A DNA stretch of 64,000 bases from Thermomonas alba (lineage in GTDB: Bacteria; Pseudomonadota; Gammaproteobacteria; Xanthomonadales; Xanthomonadaceae), in assembly GCF_022419205.1 (NCBI RefSeq), contig NZ_JAJOZU010000004.1, positions 194,995-258,994 on the forward strand, written 5' to 3'. A program made the translations under genes and the position numbers. Each line of letters begins with the position of its first letter. Position 1 is the first letter of the stretch. Below, in pieces: positions 56,176 through 64,000 of this stretch. The notes beneath the pieces were generated by a model that did not search any database, had not been told where the DNA came from, and worked only from the letters and a program-made list of their open reading frames with translations.

Positions 56176-56696
56176 CAGAGCATGCCCTTGCCGGTCGTGG
56201 CCGGCGCTTCCTTGGGCAGGATGCGCATCTTCACCCGTCCACCATCGCCGCCGCTTTCCACCTGGCCGGTCTTGAGGTTGTACACCACCCGCTGCCCATT
56301 GAGGGTACCGCGCTGCTGGCGGATGACCACGTTGCCGGTGAACACCATGACCTCGTTGCGCAGGTCGTAGTCGATATTGTCGGAAGTGGCGTCGATGCGG
56401 TCGCCGTCGTCCATCTCCTGCTGCAGGCTGACATTGCCGCTGAGCAGGGCGCGGCTGGGGTTGCCGCCGGCCTGCTGGATCACCGCCTTGTCGGCCCGCA
56501 CGCGCAGCGTGCCCTGCACCAGGGTGACATCGCCGGTCAGGGTGCAGCTGGCATTGCCGCCGGTGGCACAGGTGCTGCGCGCCGATTCGATGTCCATCGG
56601 CTGGCGGCGGTCGGACGTGCGCGCAGAGGCTGCGGCAGCGGTGAGAGTGAGGGCCACGCCCAGCAGGCCGGCCAGGAAATCAGTGCTGCGGGACAT
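56175..56696 (-). CDS. lptA: Periplasmic LPS-bridge protein LptA
   Basis: The 173-residue exported protein has a signal peptide (cleaved near 'AAASARTS') and an OstA-like beta-jellyroll of short Gly/Asn/Asp-rich repeats ('[44 protein letters not shown]'). LptA polymers carry LPS through the periplasm. It overlaps lptC by 17 bases and lptB by one. Confidence 0.94.
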   Translation of the reverse strand: MSRSTDFLAGLLGVALTLTAAAASARTSDRRQPMDIESARSTCATGGNASCTLTGDVTLVQGTLRVRADKAVIQQAGGNPSRALLSGNVSLQQEMDDGDRIDATSDNIDYDLRNEVMVFTGNVVIRQQRGTLNGQRVVYNLKTGQVESGGDGGRVKMRILPKEAPATTGKGML

Positions 56697-57234
56697 AGCG
56701 GGTGTGGACCTGGGAAAGAAGGGAAACCTGCTGGCGCTCGAAATCCGCCTCCAGCCCCTTCCCCTGCATTGTAAGACCGGGGCGGGTGAGGATGACGTCG
56801 GCGCTGGTGCTGGCCAGATTGCGGTTCAGATCCAGCGCCAGGCGATCGGTAACGATCTGGGTTGGCGGCGGTGTCTGCGGTGGGCTGGTGGCCTGCACGC
56901 CGCCGCGCAGTTCGATCCGGCGGCCGTCCGCCGGCACCAGCCCGCTTCGGGCGCGCACGTCCCAATAATGACCATGGCCATCCGGTACCAGAAAGCGCGG
57001 CGTATCCAGCGTCATGGTGTGGTCTACAGGATTGCGCTGCAACTCCGGGCCAAGCAGGGTGAAGGCCTCCTTGCCCTGCCGGTCCAGCGAGACCACTTCG
57101 AAATCGCGCAGCACGTAGTCCGGGCGCACGCGCAGCACTCCATCCTCGACCGGATGCGAACGCTTCCAGATCGACCAGCCGCTGGCGATGGCCGCTCCCA
57201 GCAACACCCATATCATCGCCCGGCGCGGCGTCAT
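56680..57234 (-). CDS. lptC: LPS export protein LptC
   Basis: The 184-residue protein is anchored by one N-terminal membrane helix ('MIWVLLGAAIASGWSIW'), followed by an LptC periplasmic fold with 'PDYVLRDFEVVSLDRQGKEAFTLLGPELQRNPVDHTMTLDTPRF'. It receives LPS from LptBFG and passes it to LptA. The ATG at 57234 overlaps the kdsC stop by 4 bases. Confidence 0.92.
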   Translation of the reverse strand: MTPRRAMIWVLLGAAIASGWSIWKRSHPVEDGVLRVRPDYVLRDFEVVSLDRQGKEAFTLLGPELQRNPVDHTMTLDTPRFLVPDGHGHYWDVRARSGLVPADGRRIELRGGVQATSPPQTPPPTQIVTDRLALDLNRNLASTSADVILTRPGLTMQGKGLEADFERQQVSLLSQVHTRYVPQH

Positions 57235-57779
57235 GGGCCGCCCTCGCGCGCCAACACCTGCGCAAGTCGGCCCTGCGCCTGCAGCAGCAGATCGCAGGCC
57301 TGGCGCACCGCTCCCTCGCCGCCGGCCAGCGCCGTGATCCAGTGCACGTCCGCACGCAGCCACGGGTGTACGTTGGCCGGAGCGAGCGCCAGACCGACCG
57401 CGCGCAGCACCGGCAGGTCGGGCAGGTCGTCTCCCATGAACGCCACCTCCTCCAGGCCCAGGCCGCGTTCCGCCGCGATCCGCCGCAGGCAGCCGAGCTT
57501 GTCCTTCTCGCCCAGGTGCAGGTGGTCGATGCCCAGCTCGCGCCCGCGCGTCAGGGTGGCTTCGCTGCGGCGCGCGCTGATCAGCGCGGTGGCGATCCCG
57601 GCGCGCCGCAGCAGCACCAGGCCGAGCCCGTCCTGCACGTGAAAGCGCTTGCTCTCGCCGCCATGTGCGTCGTAGTACAGGCCACCGTCGGTCAGGGTGC
57701 CATCCACGTCGAAGCCGATCAGGCGGATCCGCGCCGCGCGCGCCAGCACCTCCGCCGGGTAATCGAGGGCCGCCATCAC
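57231..57779 (-). CDS. kdsC: 3-deoxy-D-manno-octulosonate 8-phosphate phosphatase
   Basis: The 182-residue HAD phosphatase has 'GFDVDGTLTDGGLYYDAHG', 'SARRSEAT' and 'FMGDDLPDLPVLRAVGLALAPANVHP'. It releases Kdo from Kdo-8-phosphate. It overlaps kdsD and lptC by 4 bases each, making a Kdo-to-Lpt operon. Confidence 0.95.
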   Translation of the reverse strand: MMAALDYPAEVLARAARIRLIGFDVDGTLTDGGLYYDAHGGESKRFHVQDGLGLVLLRRAGIATALISARRSEATLTRGRELGIDHLHLGEKDKLGCLRRIAAERGLGLEEVAFMGDDLPDLPVLRAVGLALAPANVHPWLRADVHWITALAGGEGAVRQACDLLLQAQGRLAQVLAREGGP

Positions 57780-58762
57780 ACCACCCGTGCGCGCAGCAGG
57801 TCGTGAATGTTCAGCGCGCCGACCAGGCGCCCGTCGCGATCGGTCACCAGCAGGCCCTGGATCTTGTACGCCTCCATCATCTGCGCTGCCTCGCTGGCCA
57901 GCGCCTCCGGCGCGATGGTGCGCGGGGAGCGGGTCATCAACTGTGCGATGCGCACCTGGCGCGGGTCGATCGCAGGATCATTCAGGCTGCGGCGCAAATC
58001 GCCATCGGTGTATACGCCGAGCAGACGATCCTCCGCATCCACCACCGCGGTCATGCCCAGCCGCTTGCGGCTCATCTCCAGCAGCGCATCGCTCAAGGTG
58101 GCCTCCGGCCCCACCTTCGGCACCGCCTCGCCCACGTGCATCACGTCGGAAATATGCAGCAACAGGCGACGCCCCAACGCACCCGCCGGATGCGAGCGCG
58201 CGAAATCATCGGCGGTGAACCCGCGCGCCTCCAGCAGCGCCACCGCCAGCGCATCCCCCAGGGCGAGCGACGCAGTGGTGCTGGCCGTCGGCGCCAGCTG
58301 CAGCGGGCAGGCCTCGACCGGCACCGCCACATCGAGATGGATGTCGGCCTCGCGCGCCAGCGTGGACGTGGCGCGACCTGTCATCGCGATGATCGGGTTG
58401 CCCTGCCGGCGCAGGGCCGGCAGCAGCAGCAGGATCTCGTCGCTCTCGCCCGAATACGACAGCGCCAGCAGCACGTCGGCATCGGTCACCATGCCGAGGT
58501 CGCCGTGCGCCGCTTCGCCCGGATGCATGAAAAACGCCGGAGTGCCGGTGGAAGCCAGGGTCGCCGCGATCTTGCGCGCCACGTGCCCCGACTTGCCCAT
58601 CCCGGTGCACACTACCCGCCCACGACAGGCCAGCATCGTCCGACATGCAGCCTCGAACTCGGCCCCGATGCGGGCGGCCACCGCGCCCAGCGCCTCGGCT
58701 TCGATGGCCAGCACGCGGCGGCCGCTGGCGGCGAACTGGAAGCTGTCCGGGCGATCGGTCAT
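57776..58762 (-). CDS. kdsD: Arabinose-5-phosphate isomerase
   Basis: The 328-residue enzyme has an N-terminal SIS domain ('VVCTGMGKSGHVARKIAATLASTGTPAFFMHPGEAAHGDLGMV') and two C-terminal CBS domains ('KRLGMTAVVDAEDRLLGVYTDGDLRR', 'MMEAYKIQGLLVTDRDGRLVGALNIHDLLRA'). It converts ribulose-5-phosphate to arabinose-5-phosphate for Kdo. It is the first gene of the minus-strand operon that runs to lptB and faces the divergent ibaG promoter. Confidence 0.95.
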   Translation of the reverse strand: MTDRPDSFQFAASGRRVLAIEAEALGAVAARIGAEFEAACRTMLACRGRVVCTGMGKSGHVARKIAATLASTGTPAFFMHPGEAAHGDLGMVTDADVLLALSYSGESDEILLLLPALRRQGNPIIAMTGRATSTLAREADIHLDVAVPVEACPLQLAPTASTTASLALGDALAVALLEARGFTADDFARSHPAGALGRRLLLHISDVMHVGEAVPKVGPEATLSDALLEMSRKRLGMTAVVDAEDRLLGVYTDGDLRRSLNDPAIDPRQVRIAQLMTRSPRTIAPEALASEAAQMMEAYKIQGLLVTDRDGRLVGALNIHDLLRARVV

Positions 58763-58831
58763 GGCGGGAGGCTCGGCGCGATTCCGCTAAACTGGGCCGT
58801 TCAGTTTACGCGAGTTCCCCCTGCCCCCCAC

Positions 58832-60321
<1,490 letters not shown>

Positions 60322-60337
60322 ACGCCTCGTCGGCCTT

Positions 60338-60359
60338 GCGCCCGCCTCAACGCGGGCGC
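60338..60359. terminator. Hairpin between murA and apaH stops
   Basis: Eight-base arms GCGCCCGC/GCGGGCGC around CTCAAC lie over the convergent ends of murA and apaH. There is no T-run, so this may be a weak bidirectional stop. Confidence 0.45.
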
Positions 60360-61207
60360 GGCTTGGCCGGGCGCGGCTTCGGCGCCGGCACGTCGCGGCC
60401 CGGCACCTGCACCACCCGCAGCTCGTCGGTATCCAGCTGCAGCGCGGTGAGCTTGCCGCTCCAGACCGCGCCGGTATCGATCGCATACACGCCGTTGCCG
60501 ATGAACAGCCCCAGCGTGCTCCAGTGGCCGCACACGATCTTTAGATCGCGCGCGGCATGTCCTGGTACGCAGAACCACGGGTACAGACCCGCTGGCTGAC
60601 TGCCCGGCGGCCCCTTCTGGTCGAACGCGATCCGTCCGCGCGGGCTGCAATAGCGCATGCGGGTGAAGATGTTGATGATCGCGCGGTCGCGGTCGTTGCC
60701 CTTCAGGTGCGGGCCCCAGTCGGGCCCGTCGCCATACATGTTGCGCAGCAGGCGCGGGTAGTGCTCGCCGCGCAGGCGCGCCTCCACCTCGCGCGCGTGC
60801 TTCTCGGCCAACTGGGTCGTCCATTTCGGGGATAGCCCGGCGTGCACCATCATCCAGCCCAGATCGCGATCGACATGGCACAGCTCGCGCCCGCGCAGCC
60901 AGGCCAGTAGCTCCGGCGCATCCGGCGCGAACAGGACGCTTTGCAAATCCGGGTTGACCCGGCGCTGCTCCTCGGGCGTGCGCTCGGACACCGCCAGCAG
61001 CGACAGGTCGTGATTGCCGAGCACCACCTCGCAGTGATCGCGCAGCGAATAGACAAGCCGCAGCGTCTGGATCGACTGTCCGCCGCGATTCACCAGATCC
61101 CCGCAGAACCACAGCCGGTCCTGCGCCGGGTCGAAGCGCAGCTTCTCCAGCAGGCGCTGGGTGACGTCGTAGCAACCCTGGAGGTCGCCGATTGCCCAGA
61201 CGGCCAT
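60347..61207 (-). CDS. apaH: Symmetrical bis(5'-nucleosyl)-tetraphosphatase
   Basis: The 286-residue metallophosphoesterase cleaves Ap4A to two ADP. Motifs are 'AIGDLQGCYDVTQRLLEKL', 'WFCGDLVNRGGQSIQ' and 'VVLGNHDLSLL', and the ApaH tail 'FCVPGHAARDLKIVCGHWSTLG' follows. A Pro/Lys/Arg-rich end is extra. It is 10 bases downstream of apaG, the normal pair. Confidence 0.95.
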   Translation of the reverse strand: MAVWAIGDLQGCYDVTQRLLEKLRFDPAQDRLWFCGDLVNRGGQSIQTLRLVYSLRDHCEVVLGNHDLSLLAVSERTPEEQRRVNPDLQSVLFAPDAPELLAWLRGRELCHVDRDLGWMMVHAGLSPKWTTQLAEKHAREVEARLRGEHYPRLLRNMYGDGPDWGPHLKGNDRDRAIINIFTRMRYCSPRGRIAFDQKGPPGSQPAGLYPWFCVPGHAARDLKIVCGHWSTLGLFIGNGVYAIDTGAVWSGKLTALQLDTDELRVVQVPGRDVPAPKPRPAKPRPR

Positions 61208-61217
61208 GCGTGCGGCC

Positions 61218-61601
61218 TCAGTGCAGGGTGCGCGGGATGGACAGCGTGAACGCCGGGATCGGGGCCGCGAAGCGGGTGCCGTCGTCCGCCAGCATGTCGT
61301 AACTGCCGCGCATGGTGCCGATGTCGGTCTCCAGCACCGCCCCGGAGGTGTAGACGAAGACCTCGCCCGGGCGCAGCCACGGCTGTTCGCCCACCACGCC
61401 CTCGCCCACTACCTCGCGCACCTTGCCGTTGCCGTCGGTGATCCGCCAGTGGCGTCCCAACAGGCGCGCCGGCACCTTGCCCCGGTTGCGGATATGGATG
61501 GTGTAGGCGAACACGTAGCGGCCCTCCTCCGGCGCCGACTGGTCGTCGAGATAGCGGGTTTCTACGTCGATGTCGAACTGGTAATCACTGCTACTGCTCA
61601 T
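61218..61601 (-). CDS. apaG: ApaG/DUF525 protein
   Basis: The 127-residue protein has the fibronectin-like '[44 protein letters not shown]' core of ApaG. Its function is still unclear (magnesium, cobalt or small-ligand binding). The chosen start is ATG 61601; a GTG at 61607 is possible. It is divergent from mgtE. Confidence 0.93.
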   Translation of the reverse strand: MSSSSDYQFDIDVETRYLDDQSAPEEGRYVFAYTIHIRNRGKVPARLLGRHWRITDGNGKVREVVGEGVVGEQPWLRPGEVFVYTSGAVLETDIGTMRGSYDMLADDGTRFAAPIPAFTLSIPRTLH

Positions 61602-61722
61602 CGGCACATTCTAGCCGCGGCAACGCTTGCGCGAGTGGGCAACGTTGCCGATGCAGGCGATAATCGCAAGATCCGCCCCAGCCCGCCGGGCGCGCGCCCC
61701 AGCTCTTTTTTGGAACTCCCGC

Positions 61723-63084
61723 ATGGCCGAAGCCGTTCGCCACGACAAGACCGCGCGCCAGCTGCGCCTGCTCAGCGACGCGCTGGACAGCGGCCGGCTG
61801 GGGCCGGTGCGCCGCCTCATCAACACCCTCTCGCCCGCCGAGATCGGCAACCTGCTGGAGTCGCTGCCGCCTGCCAAGCGTTCGGTGGTGTGGGGCCTGG
61901 TCGATCCCGAGGACGATGGCGAGGTGCTGGTGCACGTCGGCGAGGAAGTGCGTGAGTCGCTGATCGCCGACATGGACGAGGATGAGCTGGTCGCCGCAGC
62001 CGCAGACCTCGATATCGACGATCTGGCCGACCTGGCCGAAGACCTGCCGGACAAGGTCATCGACGAAGTCCTCAAGTCGATGGACCGCGAGAACCGCGAG
62101 CGCCTGGAGCAGGTCCTGTCCTACGAGGAGGGCACCGCCGGGCGCCTGATGAACCCGGACGTGGTGACGGTGCGCGCCGACACCACGGTGGATGTGGTGC
62201 TGCGCTACCTGCGCCTGCGCGGCGAGCTGCCCGAACACACCGACCATCTGTATGTGGTCAGCAAGCGCCACCAATATCTGGGGCGCATTGCCCTGCAGGA
62301 TCTGTTGATCCATGCACCCAGCACCCCGATCAATCAGCTGATCGACGACACCCAGCCGGCGATCGAAGTGCATGAGAGCGCCGAGGAAGTCGCGCGCAAG
62401 TTCTCCGACCACGACTGGATCTCCGCGCCGGTGGTGGACGAGAGCAACGTCCTGCTCGGACGCATCACCATCGACGACGTGGTGGACATCATCCGCGAGC
62501 AGGCCGAACACCAGGCGCTCTCCGCTGCCGGTCTAGACGAAGACGAGGATCTGTTCAGCCCGGTCTGGCGCGCCACCCGCCGGCGCATGCTCTGGCTCGG
62601 CATCAACCTCGCCACCGCCTTCCTGGCCGCCAGCGTGGTGGGCCAGTTCGAAGAGACCATCCACGCCCTGACCGCGCTGGCGGTGCTGATGCCGATCGTG
62701 GCCGGCATGGGCGGCAACGCCGGCACCCAGGTGCTGGCGCTGATGGTGCGCGGCATCGCGCTGGGTCAGGTGGGCGCCTCCAACATCCGCACCCTGCTGT
62801 GGAAAGAGTCGCGGGTCGCGCTGCTCAACGGCCTCGGCCTCGGCCTGGTGCTGGCGCTGGTGGTGCTGCTGTGGTTCCACGACCTCGGCCTGTCGCTGGT
62901 GATCGCCATCGCGCTCACCTGCAACCTGCTGTTCGCCGCCCTCGCCGGCGTGCTGGTGCCGGTGACCCTCAAGCGCCTGGGCTACGACCCCGCGCTGGCC
63001 AGCAGCATCTTCCTCACCACCGTCACCGACGTGATGGGCTTTTTCACCTTCCTCGGCCTAGCCACGCTTTTGCTTCTGCGGTGA
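61723..63084 (+). CDS. mgtE: Magnesium transporter MgtE
   Basis: The 453-residue transporter has an N-terminal cytoplasmic MgtE-N domain ('INTLSPAEIGNLLESLPPAKRSVVW', 'LAEDLPDKVIDEVLKSMD') and two CBS domains ('NPDVVTVRADTTVDVVLRYLRL', 'FSDHDWISAPVVDESNVLLGRI'). Five membrane helices follow, with 'MPIVAGMGGNAGTQVLAL' lining the pore. Mg2+ binding to the N/CBS part normally gates it. The ATG at 61723 was preferred to an upstream start in low-quality sequence. Confidence 0.95.
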   Translation: MAEAVRHDKTARQLRLLSDALDSGRLGPVRRLINTLSPAEIGNLLESLPPAKRSVVWGLVDPEDDGEVLVHVGEEVRESLIADMDEDELVAAAADLDIDDLADLAEDLPDKVIDEVLKSMDRENRERLEQVLSYEEGTAGRLMNPDVVTVRADTTVDVVLRYLRLRGELPEHTDHLYVVSKRHQYLGRIALQDLLIHAPSTPINQLIDDTQPAIEVHESAEEVARKFSDHDWISAPVVDESNVLLGRITIDDVVDIIREQAEHQALSAAGLDEDEDLFSPVWRATRRRMLWLGINLATAFLAASVVGQFEETIHALTALAVLMPIVAGMGGNAGTQVLALMVRGIALGQVGASNIRTLLWKESRVALLNGLGLGLVLALVVLLWFHDLGLSLVIAIALTCNLLFAALAGVLVPVTLKRLGYDPALASSIFLTTVTDVMGFFTFLGLATLLLLR

Positions 63085-63105
63085 GCGGGGGGTCGACACC
63101 CCGCT
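63084..63105 (+). terminator. Hairpin immediately after mgtE
   Basis: AGCGGGG (63084-63090) and CCCCGCT (63099-63105) form a 7-bp stem over 8 bases containing GTCGAC. It overlaps the final base of mgtE. No T-run is seen, so termination is only suggested. Confidence 0.4.
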
Positions 63106-63166
63106 AATCGAGGCGAGAGAACGATTCAGAAAACCGCTTCTTCACGTCCAATCTCCTTGGGAAGGT

Positions 63167-63311
63167 CTGAACAACGCCATCCAGGCGTTGTCAGCCCACG
63201 CCGAGTCCGGTACAGGCCCGGACTCGGCTCGCACGCATCAATCACTTGTGCGATTGATGCGTGGCCGGCCCTCCATGGCCGGCAGGAACCTCTGATTTGA
63301 TCAGAGGTTCC
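63167..63311. repeat. Array of five nearly contiguous hairpins
   Basis: Five inverted repeats follow one another with 0-5 bases between: 63167-63194 (CTGACAACGCC arms with one bulged A), 63200-63228 (11-bp GCCGAGTCCGG arms), 63232-63263 (12-bp CACGCATCAATC arms), 63264-63283 (7-bp GCCGGCC arms) and 63285-63311 (12-bp GGAACCTCTGAT arms, 3-base loop). Arms differ in sequence between hairpins, so they are not copies of each other. The array lies between mgtE and the convergent AT-rich gene and has no coding signal. Confidence 0.8.
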
Positions 63312-63376
63312 CTTGTCGGTGGGGATTGGACTCCAGATCGCGGTGCTACTCAAATGCGGGGGGACGTCGGCCTTTG

Positions 63377-64000
63377 CTATACACCACTCATAGTGCACGA
63401 ACTGCAATTGGAGGCATTGCACCAATAAACGCCAATAATGACATTGCCTTCTTTGGGGCAGCTAGCACCGACATTGCATTTACATGTGATAGCGGCAATG
63501 CTGGGGTAAGTGACCATATTTATTGCCGCCAAGCCCATGAAGGCATCACCGATGGCCGATCCAGCTCTTGGCATTTTTATGGTCTTTGGGAGCCCAATAG
63601 CAGCAAGGCGACCATAAATTTTAACCGCCGCATAGAAATCTTCTGGAGCATTTGCTGGAACGCCTAGCGTGTTTTTGAATTCTTGAATTGATGCCTGCAC
63701 TTCTGGAGCGGAGAGAAGTTCATGATCGACAGATGGTAGTTTCCCGAGTTCGCTTTTATCTGCGAATCTAACACCAATATCCTCATCGCGGACTGGGTAA
63801 AGCGCTAAGGCACCACCCCCAGATTTTGTACAGGCAGAACATGATGTCATGACGCAGGCTACCTGGCCGTTGAATGCGCCTGGACTACATCCTGTGCCTG
63901 TGGTGCATCTACAAGTAACAGCCGCAACAGTTGTATGAGACCACTTCCCATTCAGATTCTGGAGCATTGTCCATCCTTCTGGAACGCCAATGCTCATCGA
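63377..64000 (-). CDS. Unrecognised protein with two six-cysteine modules, partial
   Basis: The ORF runs from ATG 63997 (or beyond the right edge) to a TAG at 63377, 206 residues seen. Residues 26-60 and 169-205 are alike: AA(V/I)TC(R/K)C, then C after 5 residues, C after 10 or 12, C after 4, C after 2, then T-x-S-G. The 12 Cys are at 29, 31, 37, 48, 53, 56, 172, 174, 180, 193, 198 and 201. The Ala/Ile-rich middle (about 90-165) is helical-looking. No signal peptide is seen at this start. The DNA is visibly AT-richer than the rest of the window. I do not recognise the family and assign no function. Confidence 0.6.
   Translation of the reverse strand, partial: SMSIGVPEGWTMLQNLNGKWSHTTVAAVTCRCTTGTGCSPGAFNGQVACVMTSCSACTKSGGGALALYPVRDEDIGVRFADKSELGKLPSVDHELLSAPEVQASIQEFKNTLGVPANAPEDFYAAVKIYGRLAAIGLPKTIKMPRAGSAIGDAFMGLAAINMVTYPSIAAITCKCNVGASCPKEGNVIIGVYWCNASNCSSCTMSGV

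Noticed and set aside
63167-63311. CRISPR array
   Set aside because: The palindromes differ in sequence and have no regular spacers or cas genes nearby.
63085-63376. Integron attC sites
   Set aside because: Hairpins lack the paired R/L core sites of attC, no integrase is present, and arms are too perfect and too close.

Overview
The window looks like chromosomal DNA of a high-GC gammaproteobacterium of the Xanthomonadaceae (Lysobacteraceae) type. The reasons are an OlsF-like ornithine-lipid synthase, an SAH riboswitch in front of ahcY with metF downstream, the kdsD-kdsC-lptC-lptA-lptB-hpf-hprK-rapZ-IIA-ptsH-ptsI cluster, the lptD-surA-pdxA-rsmA cluster, an Oar-like TonB receptor and very GC-rich codon use. 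The genus cannot be fixed from sequence alone. Most of the window is dense housekeeping sequence with many 1- or 4-base gene overlaps. No intergenic stretch exceeds 300 bases.

Layout. 1-2240: 5' part of an AT-richer TonB-dependent receptor (minus). 2448-8449: dusB, a YdjM-like membrane protein, an olsF/LpxH-like pair and metK. 8504-15458: a defence-like island on the minus strand (HigB-like toxin, Xre/ImmA antitoxin-protease fusion, type III-like Mod and Res, and a frameshifted GSU2403-type nucleotidyltransferase) lying between metK and ahcY. 15573-18150: SAH riboswitch, ahcY and metF. 18403-22943: sseA-nudix-DUF1289 operon, an FKBP-like protein, enoyl-CoA hydratase, a small Cys protein and nth. 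23028-29155: phosphate porin and pstSCAB-phoU, with two Pho boxes and a terminator behind pstS. 29248-31274: an HvfABC/bufferin-type RiPP metallophore operon whose precursor carries an EF-hand pair between its EGKCG motifs.

31429-34587: a persulfide/sulfite module (TauE, DUF442 phosphatase-like protein, ETHE1-like persulfide dioxygenase) divergent from an OxyR-like regulator that lacks the usual second cysteine. 34622-43703: rnt, a small membrane protein, rlmB, rnr, tRNA-Leu(CAG), two UbiH-family hydroxylases, a DUF6580 protein, a cobalamin adenosyltransferase and an HDAC-family protein. 43784-49350: lptD-surA-pdxA-rsmA. 49369-58762: a degenerate HD-GYP protein, the regulatory PTS (EI, HPr, IIA, HprK, RapZ), hpf, and the Lpt/Kdo genes. 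58832-63084: ibaG/bolA-like gene, murA, apaHG and mgtE. 63085-64000: a run of tightly packed hairpins, then an AT-richer gene for an unrecognised protein with two matching six-cysteine modules.

Functional themes are the S-adenosylmethionine cycle (metK, ahcY, metF), phosphate uptake, outer-membrane LPS assembly (kdsD, kdsC, lptC, lptA, lptB, lptD, surA) and regulatory phosphotransfer. The most unusual items are the EF-hand bufferin precursor, the duplicated six-cysteine protein next to the hairpin array, and the defence island inside the SAM-cycle neighbourhood.
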